From the NCBI GenBank assembly GCA_017540905.1, contig JAFYAC010000073.1:1-60056 (forward strand): a DNA stretch of 60,056 nucleotides, given 5' to 3'. Shown piece after piece: positions 49,177-59,918 of the stretch. How positions within the stretch are numbered: position 1 is the stretch's first letter; every line of letters begins with the position of its first letter. The notes under the pieces are model-generated. The model was not told the origin of the DNA. It saw only the letters and a list, made by a program, of their open reading frames with translations, and searched no databases. A program made the translations under genes and the position numbers. This DNA comes from Kiritimatiellia bacterium (lineage in GTDB: Bacteria > Verrucomicrobiota > Kiritimatiellia > CAIQIC01 > Lenti-01).

Positions 49177-50271
49177 ATGAAGAAACGCATAACCATCCTG
49201 TCGTTCCTGGCCGTGGTGGCCGGGCTGGCCTTCCAGGCGGCCGCGGCGCCGATTTCGCGGAACCCCTACGTCGGGGCGATCGCCGTCGACGCGCGCACGG
49301 GCGCGGTGCTGTTCGAGGACAACGCGGACCGCCCGGCGTACCCGGCGAGCATGCTCAAGCTCGTGGACATGTTCCTGCTGCTGGACCGCGTCCAGCAGGG
49401 CAGCCTGCGTCTCGACGACATGGTGCGGGTCACCAAGGAAGCCGCCGACATGGGCGGATCGCAGGTGTGGCTCGACGTGCGCGAAAGTTTCAGCGTGGAG
49501 GACCTGATGTACGCGCTGATGATCCAGTCGGCCAACGACGCGGCGGTCGCGCTGGCCATCCACGCGGCGGGCACGCGCGAGGCGTGGGTGGAGCAGATGA
49601 ACGCGAAGGCCCGCGAGCTGGGGCTCTCTCGCGTGACGCACTTCCAGTCGCCGCACGGCCTCCCCCCCGGCAAGGGGCAGCGGCCGGACATCACGACGCC
49701 GCGCGATTTCGCCAAGCTCTGCCAGGCGCTGCTGGCGGCGCACCCGGAGGTGCTGAAGTACACGTCCGAGACCTTCCGGCTCTTCCGGGCCAACACCCCG
49801 AATCCGATGGAAATGCGCAACCACAACCCGCTGCTGCGCGGCCTGGCCGGGGGGATGGCCGAATGCGACGGCCTCAAGACGGGGTATTTCCGCGACGCGG
49901 GGTACTCGATCGCCCTCACAGGCGAGCGGGACGGCGCGCGGGCCATCGTGGTCATCATGGGCTGCGAGGACAAGAAGGTCCGCAACGCCAAGGGCGCCGA
50001 ACTGCTGCGCCTGGCGCTCTCCAAGGCATCCCGCGCCCCCGTTGCGCCCGCTCCGGCCGTTGCCGCGCCCGCGCCGGAAGCCGAAGGGGCGGCCGACGCT
50101 CCGACCGACGATGCCGAAGAGGCCGATGACGGTGCGGAGGACGCGGAAGAAGAGGCCGCCGCCGCCGAGCCCCATGGCCATGCCTGGCGGACCATCGGCC
50201 TGGTGGCGCTGGTGCTGTTCCTCGGCGCGGTCGCCGGGATGGTGGTGCAGCGGCGCCTGCTGCTGAAATGA
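49177..50271 (+). CDS. D-alanyl-D-alanine carboxypeptidase (PBP5/6-like)
   Basis: A 364-residue S11 serine peptidase trimming peptidoglycan stem peptides in the periplasm. Signal peptide 1-24; SxxK at Ser58-Lys61 (PASMLKL); SxN at 118-120 (QSAND); KTG at 234-236 (LKTGY). The catalytic domain is followed by an acidic Ala/Pro/Glu linker (about 285-335) and a C-terminal transmembrane helix (about 341-358, TIGLVALVLFLGAVAGMVV) with basic residues after it, replacing the amphipathic anchor of E. coli PBP5. The stop overlaps the queA start (ATGA). Confidence 0.92.
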   Translation: MKKRITILSFLAVVAGLAFQAAAAPISRNPYVGAIAVDARTGAVLFEDNADRPAYPASMLKLVDMFLLLDRVQQGSLRLDDMVRVTKEAADMGGSQVWLDVRESFSVEDLMYALMIQSANDAAVALAIHAAGTREAWVEQMNAKARELGLSRVTHFQSPHGLPPGKGQRPDITTPRDFAKLCQALLAAHPEVLKYTSETFRLFRANTPNPMEMRNHNPLLRGLAGGMAECDGLKTGYFRDAGYSIALTGERDGARAIVVIMGCEDKKVRNAKGAELLRLALSKASRAPVAPAPAVAAPAPEAEGAADAPTDDAEEADDGAEDAEEEAAAAEPHGHAWRTIGLVALVLFLGAVAGMVVQRRLLLK

Positions 50272-51320
50272 ACACCTCCGATTTCGATTACGAGCTGCCG
50301 CCGGAACGCATCGCGCAGGAGCCGCCGAAGGAGCGCGACGGCGGGCGCATGATGGTGCTCGACCGCGCCGCGCAGTCCATCCGGCACGCGCGGTTCGCCG
50401 ATTTGCCCGATTTCCTGGATCCGGGCGACCTGGTGGTGGTCAACGACACGCGCGTGATTCCCGCGCGCGTCTTCGGCCGCAAGGCCCGTCCCGGCACGGG
50501 CGGCAAGGTGGAGCTGCTCCTGCTGGAGGATCTCGGGCGGGGTGAATGGGACGTGCTGATGCGGACGCGGCGGCGTCCGGAACCGGGCGAGCGGATCATC
50601 CTGGGCGACGGCGCCGCCACCGCCACGCTGCTGGAGGACGGGGAGCTGGGCCGCGCACGCGTGAAAATCGAGTCGGAGCGGCCCTTCCTGGAGGTGTTGG
50701 ACGCCATCGGGCTGACGCCGTTGCCGCCGTACATCCAGCGGAAGGCGGAGCAGGGCGGGTTGCGTCCAGAGGACAAGGTGCGCTACCAGACCGTCTACGC
50801 GCGCGAGCCGGGGGCGGTGGCGGCACCGACCGCCGGGCTGCACTTCACGCCGGCGGTGTTCGGGCGGCTTGCGGCCAAGGGCGTCGGCAAGGCCAACGTC
50901 ACGCTGCACGTCGGCATCGGGACGTTCCGTCCGGTCAAGGTGGACGTCGTCGAAGAACACCGCATGGACGAGGAGCGCTGGTGGATTCCCGAAGAGACCG
51001 CGCGCCGCATCGCGGAGACCAAGGCCGCGGGGCACCGCGTCGTGGCGGTGGGCACGACGACCTCGCGCACGCTCGAAAGCGCCGCCGCGCGGCCGGAAGG
51101 GTTCGGGGCGGGGCACGGGCGGACGGACATCTTCATTTACCCGCCGTACCGATTCCGGATGGTGGACGCGATGGTCACGAACTTCCATCTGCCGAAATCC
51201 ACGCTGATCATGATGATCAGCGCGTTCGCGGGCCGGGAGTTCGTGCTGCGGGCCTACCGCGAGGCCATCGAAGCGGGGTATTATTTCTACAGCTACGGCG
51301 ACTGCATGCTGATCCTGTGA
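50268..51320 (+). CDS. queA: tRNA preQ1(34) S-adenosylmethionine ribosyltransferase-isomerase
   Basis: A 350-residue enzyme making epoxyqueuosine in tRNA. Typical features: FDYELPPERIAQEP at the N terminus, GDLVVVNDTRVIPARVFGRK, TAGLHFTPAV, HVGIGTFRPV and TNFHLPKSTLIMMISAFAG. The length is normal. It begins inside the stop of the carboxypeptidase gene. queG, tgt and other queuosine genes are not in the window. Confidence 0.97.
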   Translation: MNTSDFDYELPPERIAQEPPKERDGGRMMVLDRAAQSIRHARFADLPDFLDPGDLVVVNDTRVIPARVFGRKARPGTGGKVELLLLEDLGRGEWDVLMRTRRRPEPGERIILGDGAATATLLEDGELGRARVKIESERPFLEVLDAIGLTPLPPYIQRKAEQGGLRPEDKVRYQTVYAREPGAVAAPTAGLHFTPAVFGRLAAKGVGKANVTLHVGIGTFRPVKVDVVEEHRMDEERWWIPEETARRIAETKAAGHRVVAVGTTTSRTLESAAARPEGFGAGHGRTDIFIYPPYRFRMVDAMVTNFHLPKSTLIMMISAFAGREFVLRAYREAIEAGYYFYSYGDCMLIL

Positions 51321-51343
51321 CGGGCATGCAAGGGAACGGACAG

Positions 51344-52063
51344 ATGCAGAAGCCGACGGTGTCCATCATCACGTCCACCTACAACCGCTCGGGATTGCTC
51401 CGGCGGGCCATCGATTCGGTGCGCGCCCAGCGGGACGCTCCGCCATGGGAAATGTGCATCGTGGGCGACTGCACGCCGGACGACACGGAGGCGGTCGTGG
51501 CGTCGTACGGGGACGCGCGCCTGCGGTTCCACAACCTGCCGGAGAAGTCGCCGCCGCGCGCCCACGGGGCCATTGCCAAGAACTGGGGCGTGTTCGAGAT
51601 GGCGCGGGGGGACTGGATCGCATACCTGGACGACGACGACGAGTACCGGCCGGACTTCCTGCGGCGGATGTTCGCGGCGGTGGAGGCGGACCCGGGGTGC
51701 CCGGTGTTCTACTGCCGCTGCCAGTACCGCGACAAGGCGACGGGGCGGCGGATTTTCGGCAATCCCTTCCAGGGCTGGCTGCACCGGTGGAACCGGGAGA
51801 AACTGCAGCGCTACAACTTCATCAACACCGCCAACGTGGTCCACACCAAGGCGCTGATCGAGCGGGTCGGAGGATGGAACCCCGGGGATTACTTCGACGA
51901 CTACGACTTGTGGAAGCGGATGTCGGCCGTGACCGATTTCCATTACGTGAACCGGCCCCTGGTGGTGTCGCACGTTCCGGATTGCCCGCCCTTCTTCAAG
52001 CGCCTCTTCACCAAGGGCGTGAAGATTCTGCTGCACGGGCGGCGCCTGGAAGACCAGGGATAG
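51344..52063 (+). CDS. Family 2 glycosyltransferase
   Basis: A 239-residue GT-A enzyme: TVSIITSTYNRSGLLRRAIDSV at the N terminus, nucleotide-sugar and metal site at WIAYLDDDDEY (about residue 98), then CRCQYRDKATGRR, and WNPGDYFDDYDLWKRMS in the acceptor/catalytic-base region. AGGGA lies 9 bases before ATG 51344; an ATG at 51326 is in frame but less well placed. It is probably co-transcribed with queA and is the first of a surface-glycan group. The donor sugar is unknown. There is no transmembrane segment. Confidence 0.88.
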   Translation: MQKPTVSIITSTYNRSGLLRRAIDSVRAQRDAPPWEMCIVGDCTPDDTEAVVASYGDARLRFHNLPEKSPPRAHGAIAKNWGVFEMARGDWIAYLDDDDEYRPDFLRRMFAAVEADPGCPVFYCRCQYRDKATGRRIFGNPFQGWLHRWNREKLQRYNFINTANVVHTKALIERVGGWNPGDYFDDYDLWKRMSAVTDFHYVNRPLVVSHVPDCPPFFKRLFTKGVKILLHGRRLEDQG

Positions 52064-52333
52064 GGACCGGGGCGGCGGCGGGGCGGTTGATTGTGTCCCC
52101 GCTCGGCAAAACGGGGTTGTCGAGGGAGGGAAAGAAGGAGTAGAAAAAAGGCATGACTTGGACGAATGCCATGGTGGCGGCGGAGCCGATGCGATTGTTT
52201 GGACCGCATGCGGCCGTCGAACGGACGGACGGGGCGCGGAGCGGTGCGCCGCGGGCGTCGTCCCTGACCCCCTGGCCAGCAATCCGCCTGCGGAGCCGTC
52301 CGACAAACCGCACGAAGGCCACAGGGCGCTGCC
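52064..52333 (+). promoter_or_regulatory. Promoter and long leader of the glycan operon
   Basis: TTGTCG (52117-52122), 18-base purine spacer, TAGAAA (52141-52146). The leader to ATG 52334 would be about 180 bases. A 63-codon open frame (52153-52344), preceded by GAAGGAG about 13 bases away, overlaps the start of the next gene and could be a leader peptide, but its composition is not convincing. A weak hairpin (CCCCG / CGGGG) precedes the promoter at about 52097-52116. Confidence 0.35.
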
Positions 52334-53218
52334 ATGAAGATTGACTCTGGACAAGGCGCCCTCCCCCGGGCAAGCGTCCTGGTCCGCGCCCGGAACGACG
52401 AGGCACTGGTCGGGCGCACGCTGGAAGGGATTTTCGCGCAGGAAGGCGCGCCGGAGTTCGAGGTGGTCGTGTGCGACGACGCGTCGACCGACCGCACGCG
52501 CGAGGTTGCGGCGCGCTTCCCGGTGCGGTTCGCCGATCCGCCGCCGGGGGCGTACATGCCGGGGCGGACGCTGAACGCGCTGGTGCGGGAGGCGCGCGGC
52601 GACATCGTGGTGTTCAACAACTCCGACGCCGTGCCGGCCGGCCGCGACTGGCTCCGGGAGCTTGTCGCGCCGCTGCTGGAAGCGCCGGACAGGCCGCGCG
52701 CGTGCTTCGCCAACCAAGTGCCGCGCGCGGACGCGCGGGAGACGGTCCGGCGCGACCACGCGAGGGCGTTCGGGGACGGCAAGGTGCAGGCGACCTGGCG
52801 GTTCTTCTTCTCGCTCGCCAGCTCCGCGACCTGGAAGCGGCTGCTGCTGGAGGCGCCGTTCGACGAAACCATCCGCTACTCCGAGGATGTCGAATGGGCC
52901 TGGCGCAACTCACGGAGGGAGCGCGAACCGGTGGAAATCGTGTACTGCCCCCGTGCGCGCGCGGAGCACTCCCACAACTACACGCTGCGCGAGATGGCGC
53001 GGCGCTTCCGCGGCGAAGGGGTGTCCGACCGCATCATCTTCGGAGACCGCCCGGCGCTGGCGCGCGAACTGGCCGGGGCCGCCCGCGAGACGCTCCGCGA
53101 CTGGGCGTGGCTCGCGCCCCGTCCGCGCGGCTGGCCCGAAATCCCGTGCGCGCCGGTCCGCCGCCTGGTCCAGCGGCTCTCGCACTGGCGCGGAACCCGT
53201 GAAGGAGGACAGCCATGA
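52334..53218 (+). CDS. Family 2 glycosyltransferase, rhamnosyltransferase-like
   Basis: A 294-residue GT-A enzyme: ASVLVRARNDEALVGRTLEGIF, FEVVVCDDASTDRTREVA, and IVVFNNSDAVPAGRDWL (metal-binding region NNSDA rather than DxD). An acceptor-side segment, EDVEWAWRN, is followed by RAEHSHNYTLREMARRFRGEG, typical of rhamnosyl/dTDP-sugar GT2 proteins. The start is within a long leader. It overlaps the pyruvyltransferase-like gene by 4 bases (ATGA). Confidence 0.86.
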   Translation: MKIDSGQGALPRASVLVRARNDEALVGRTLEGIFAQEGAPEFEVVVCDDASTDRTREVAARFPVRFADPPPGAYMPGRTLNALVREARGDIVVFNNSDAVPAGRDWLRELVAPLLEAPDRPRACFANQVPRADARETVRRDHARAFGDGKVQATWRFFFSLASSATWKRLLLEAPFDETIRYSEDVEWAWRNSRREREPVEIVYCPRARAEHSHNYTLREMARRFRGEGVSDRIIFGDRPALARELAGAARETLRDWAWLAPRPRGWPEIPCAPVRRLVQRLSHWRGTREGGQP

Positions 53219-54330
53219 AGATTCTGCTCGGCGGCATCCCGCTCGGATGCGACAACATCGGCGACGAAGCCATCCTCGCGGGCGTGGCGGGCATGCTCAA
53301 GGCGGGGTTGCCCGGCGTGGAGCTGGCCGTCGCGACGGCGGACCCCGCCACCGGCCCGCTCCTGGGCGTCGGGACGGTGCCGCCGTACGGGTTCGCGGGC
53401 GTCCCGGCGGACGGATTCGCCGACGCCGTGCGCGCCCACGACGCGTACGTCTGGTGCGGCGCAACCGGCCTCTCCGACTACCCGCACACCGGCCTCGACC
53501 TGCTCGAGGCCGCGCAGCGCGCCGGCGTCCCGGCCTATGTCTGGGGCGTCGGCATGGACGACGAGCTCAACCCCGTCTTCTTCCGCGCCGCGGGCCGCCG
53601 CCGCGCGCTGCTCGCCGCGACCGGGCTGCTGGGCATCTACGAGCGCCGCCTCCGGGCGCGCCTGGCCCGCCGCATCGCGCGCATCCTGCCGCGGTGCCGC
53701 GGCGTGTGGCTGCGCGACCCGCAGAGCGCGGAAATGCTCGCCCGAACGGGCTACCCCGGGGCCGGCGTCACCGCCGACTCGGCGCTCCTGCTCGCGCCGC
53801 CGCCCCGTCCCGCCGCCGCCTCGCCGCGCCACCGCCTCGGCCTGTGCATCTCGACGCAGCGGCAGGTGTCCGACCTCGACGGCGTGCGCCGCCTTGCCGA
53901 CGCCGTGCGCGCGGAGGGCGGCGAGGTCCTCGGCATCCCGATGAACCCGAAGACCGACCGCGGCCTCCTCTCCCGCCTCGGCGTGGACTGCATGGAGGGG
54001 GACACGCCGGACGCCGTGATGGCGGCGGCCGCGTCCTGCGACGTCGTCGTGTCGAGCCGCCTGCATCTGCTCATCCTCGCCGCGATGGCGGGCACGCCGG
54101 GCATCGGCGTCGCCCGCGGCTCCAAGATCGCGAACTGGCTTGCCAACTTCGGCGAAACGCCCGCCGGAAGCGTCGCCGACTGCGACTGGGGCGCCGTGCT
54201 TGCGCGCGTGCGGGAGGCATTCCGCTCGCCCGGCGACTGGCCCGTGCGGCGGGACGTCGCCTTCGCCCGCCTCCGCGCCCGCTTCGACGCGGCGCGCGCC
54301 GACTTCCTCGCGAGGCTCGCCGCGCCGTGA
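53215..54330 (+). CDS. Polysaccharide pyruvyltransferase family protein (CsaB/WcaK-like)
   Basis: A 371-residue protein with the family opening ILLGGIPLGCDNIGDEAILAGV, then DAYVWCGATGLSDYP, VPAYVWGVGMDD, WLRDPQSAEMLARTGY with TADSALLL, LGLCISTQRQV, and the late CDVVVSSRLHLLILAAMAGTPGIGVARGSKI (SSRLH motif). Members transfer a pyruvyl ketal from PEP to a sugar of a surface polymer, adding negative charge. GT-B fold and cytoplasmic location are expected. It is coupled to both neighbours by 4-base overlaps. Confidence 0.88.
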   Translation: MKILLGGIPLGCDNIGDEAILAGVAGMLKAGLPGVELAVATADPATGPLLGVGTVPPYGFAGVPADGFADAVRAHDAYVWCGATGLSDYPHTGLDLLEAAQRAGVPAYVWGVGMDDELNPVFFRAAGRRRALLAATGLLGIYERRLRARLARRIARILPRCRGVWLRDPQSAEMLARTGYPGAGVTADSALLLAPPPRPAAASPRHRLGLCISTQRQVSDLDGVRRLADAVRAEGGEVLGIPMNPKTDRGLLSRLGVDCMEGDTPDAVMAAAASCDVVVSSRLHLLILAAMAGTPGIGVARGSKIANWLANFGETPAGSVADCDWGAVLARVREAFRSPGDWPVRRDVAFARLRARFDAARADFLARLAAP

Positions 54331-55319
54331 AGATTCTCCTCTATCTGGACCCGTCCCCCGTCCGCGGCGGCATCGAAATCTACGCCGACCGCCAGGGCGG
54401 CCGCCTGCGTGCCGCGGGGCACGAAGTCGCCGTCGCGGACCGCATAGACCCGGACGCCCTCGCGCGCGCCGACGCCGTTTACGTCCACAAATGCGCCTCC
54501 GTGGACGACCTCGCCGCGTTCCCGCCCGACAAGACCACGGTGTACATCCACGACCACGAACCCGTCTGCCCCCGTACCTACGCCTACACCCCGCTCGGCC
54601 ACACCTGCACCCGCCCCGGAGCCCTCTGGCCGTGCCTCTTCTGCGCGCCCGCGTGCCGCGACTGGCGCGGCGCCCTCCGCCGCGTCCTGTCCCAGCGGCG
54701 CCGCAAGGAACTGCTCGCGCGGGTCGCCCGGCTCGTCGTCATATCGGAGTTCATGAAGTCGCGGCTTGTCGCCAACGGCCTGCCCGCGGAAAAAATCGTT
54801 GTCTCGCCGCCCGATCCGGCCGAATTCCCCCGTCCGGAGGGGAGCGTTCCCGGCCCCGTGGACCTCCTCTACGCCGGGCAGCTCCTCCGCGGCAAGGGTG
54901 TGCAGGTTCTCCTGCGCGCGATGGCCCTCATGCGGCGTCCGCGCACGCTCGACGTCATCGGCACCGGCAACATGGAGGCGGAACTGCGCTCGCTGGCCGA
55001 CCGGTTCGGCGTTGCCGGGCGCGTCCGCTGGCGCGGCTTCTCCGCCGACGTCCCCGCGTGGATGGCGGCCGCCGCGTGCGTCGTCGTGCCGAGCGTCTGG
55101 CAGGAGCCCTACGGGCTGGTCGCCGCCGAAGCCGTCGCGCTGGGCCGCCCCGTCGTCGCCAGCGACATCGGCGGACTGCCCGAAGCGTGCGGCGGCAAGG
55201 CCGTGCTCGTGCCGCCGGGGGACGCGGCGGCCCTGGCGGAGGCGTTGGATTCGAACTTCGATTGCAATCGACCGCAATCGACTGCAATCGACTGCAATCG
55301 CGCCAGGAGTTGCCCATGA
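54327..55319 (+). CDS. Family 4 glycosyltransferase with repeat-derived C terminus
   Basis: A 330-residue GT-B enzyme. The N-terminal domain begins ILLYLDPSPVRGGIEIYADRQ. A cysteine cluster (CPRTYAYTPLGHTC, CLFCAPAC; about residues 75-112) is common in a GT4 subgroup. The donor domain has DLLYAGQLLRGKGVQVLL, DVIGTGNMEAEL, and CVVVPSVWQEPYGLVAAEAVALGRPVVASDIGGLPE with the usual catalytic Glu pair. After VPPGDAAALAEAL the last about 20 residues come from a family A 10-bp repeat array (DCNR...TAIDCNR) and replace the usual C-terminal helices, so the protein appears truncated and re-terminated. GTG start at 54327, coupled to the gene before; the stop overlaps the next ATG. Confidence 0.87.
   Translation: MKILLYLDPSPVRGGIEIYADRQGGRLRAAGHEVAVADRIDPDALARADAVYVHKCASVDDLAAFPPDKTTVYIHDHEPVCPRTYAYTPLGHTCTRPGALWPCLFCAPACRDWRGALRRVLSQRRRKELLARVARLVVISEFMKSRLVANGLPAEKIVVSPPDPAEFPRPEGSVPGPVDLLYAGQLLRGKGVQVLLRAMALMRRPRTLDVIGTGNMEAELRSLADRFGVAGRVRWRGFSADVPAWMAAAACVVVPSVWQEPYGLVAAEAVALGRPVVASDIGGLPEACGGKAVLVPPGDAAALAEALDSNFDCNRPQSTAIDCNRARSCP
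55259..55300. repeat. 10-bp palindromic tandem array inside a coding end (family A, copy 4)
   Basis: Four 10-bp units (first canonical, others CGACCGCAAT/CGACTGCAAT) end 6 bases before the AGGAG that serves the next gene. It lies wholly within the last codons of the GT4 gene and stays open in its frame. Confidence 0.9.
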
Positions 55320-56455
55320 CCGACACCCCCGTCAAAGCCTTCGTCTTCGTAGATGCCCTCGGCTGGAAGCAGGTGCAGAAGTACCGCTTCCTGGAGGACC
55401 TCCTCCCGCACCGCCGCGCCATCGAGATGCAGTTCGGCTACAGCTGCACCGCGATCCCGACCATCCTGACCGGACAGCCCCCGGCGGTCCACGGCCACCT
55501 CGCCTTCTACGACTACGCGCCGGAGCGCAGTCCGTTCAAGGCCGCGCGTTTCATCGCCCCCTTCATGCGCCCGGAGTCCTTCTGGCGGAGGGGGCGCGTG
55601 CGGAACGTGCTGTCCCGCTTCGTCAAGCGCTGGTGCGGCTTCACGGGCTACTTCCAGCTCTACAGCGTCCCCTTCGAGCGGCTCCCGTACCTCGACTACT
55701 GCGAGAAGACCGACCTCTTCGTCCCCGGCGGTCTCGCGCCCGTGCCCAACCTCGCCGACGCCTGGACCGCCGCCGGCCATCACTGGCACATCTCCGACTG
55801 GCGCAAGACCGAGGAGGAAAACTTCCGCGCCGCCGCCGATCTCTTCCGCCGCGGCGCCGTCGACCGCGCCTTCGTCTACTCCGCCGCGTTCGACGCCCTC
55901 CAGCACGACCACGTCGGCAACGACGGCGCCCTCCGTCCCAAGGTCGAAACCTACGCCGCCTCCATCCGCGCCCTCCGCGACGCCCTCGCCGCCGCAGGGC
56001 GGCCCTTCGAGCTCACCGTCTTCTCCGACCACGGCATGACCCCGCTCCGCGGCACCGCCGACATCCCCGCCGCGCTCGCCAAGACCGGCCTCGCCTGGGG
56101 CCGCGACTACGCCGCCGCCATCGACTCCACCATGCTCCGCTGCTGGTGGCTCCGGCCCGGCGCGGAGGAAAAAGTCCGCGGCGCCCTCGCCGCCGCCGCC
56201 ATCCCCGGACAGTGGCTCTCCGACGACTACCTCCGCCTCCACGGCGTATGGCGCGAGGACCGCAAGTTCGGCGACGCCATCTACCTTGCCCCGCCCGGCA
56301 TCCAGTACGTCCCCGGCGACATGGGCGTCAAGCCCCTCAACGGCATGCACGGCTACGATCCGGCGGACGAAGACTCCCTGGCCGCCTGCCTCTCCACCAT
56401 CCCCATCCCCGACGGCGTTTGCCGCGTCCGCGACTACTTCTCCCTGATGGCCTGA
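55316..56455 (+). CDS. Alkaline phosphatase superfamily (type I phosphodiesterase-like) protein
   Basis: A 379-residue cytoplasmic protein with the metal-site pattern of nucleotide pyrophosphatase/phosphodiesterases: KAFVFVDALGWKQV (first Asp), GYSCTAIPTILTGQPPAVHGH (nucleophile region, Ser/Thr in SCTAIPT), YSAAFDALQHDHVG (Asp and His) and VFSDHGMTPL (Asp-His), with a late GMHGYDP (His). No signal peptide is seen, so it acts inside the cell. It is coupled by ATGA to the GT4 gene at the end of a glycan operon. It may remove or transfer a phospho-group on a glycan precursor or lipid carrier; the substrate is not predictable. Confidence 0.82.
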   Translation: MTDTPVKAFVFVDALGWKQVQKYRFLEDLLPHRRAIEMQFGYSCTAIPTILTGQPPAVHGHLAFYDYAPERSPFKAARFIAPFMRPESFWRRGRVRNVLSRFVKRWCGFTGYFQLYSVPFERLPYLDYCEKTDLFVPGGLAPVPNLADAWTAAGHHWHISDWRKTEEENFRAAADLFRRGAVDRAFVYSAAFDALQHDHVGNDGALRPKVETYAASIRALRDALAAAGRPFELTVFSDHGMTPLRGTADIPAALAKTGLAWGRDYAAAIDSTMLRCWWLRPGAEEKVRGALAAAAIPGQWLSDDYLRLHGVWREDRKFGDAIYLAPPGIQYVPGDMGVKPLNGMHGYDPADEDSLAACLSTIPIPDGVCRVRDYFSLMA

Positions 56456-56510
56456 CGCATCACGCCGTTCCGGGCGTGCTCTGTTGCGGCGGGCGACGGA
56501 CGGAAAGGGA

Positions 56511-59678
<3,168 letters not shown>

Positions 59679-59822
59679 GGGGGCGGCCATTCCCGCTACG
59701 GCGGACGTGCAGAAACGCGTCCCTCCCCGTGGAGAGCGCCACGAACGGGCCACACCTCCGCCACGATGGCTTGGAAAGGTTTTTGGGGGGCACGATCCGG
59801 TCGCTCGGCGGGAAGCGGGGAG

Positions 59823-59894
59823 TTTTCCAATGATTGGAAAATTTTTTTCCAATGGTTGGAAAACTTCGTCCTGTTTTTTCAATGGTTGGAAAAA
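59823..59894. repeat. TTTTCCAA-N3-TTGGAAAA dyad repeats (family B, 3 units)
   Basis: Units at 59823-59841, 59842-59863 and 59874-59894 have central triplets TGA, TGG and TGG. The third unit has lost one C of the left arm. They follow the hydroxyacid dehydrogenase gene. The gene-free stretch 59679-60056 otherwise holds only the adjoining MITE-like element. Confidence 0.85.
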
Positions 59895-59918
59895 TGTCCC
59901 GGGGTGGAATGGGACGGC

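Noticed and set aside
49177-51320. Functional link between the carboxypeptidase and queA because of their 4-base overlap
   Set aside because: Overlaps are common throughout this compact sequence, also between clearly unrelated genes (glutamate dehydrogenase and PIG-L), so the overlap alone is no evidence.
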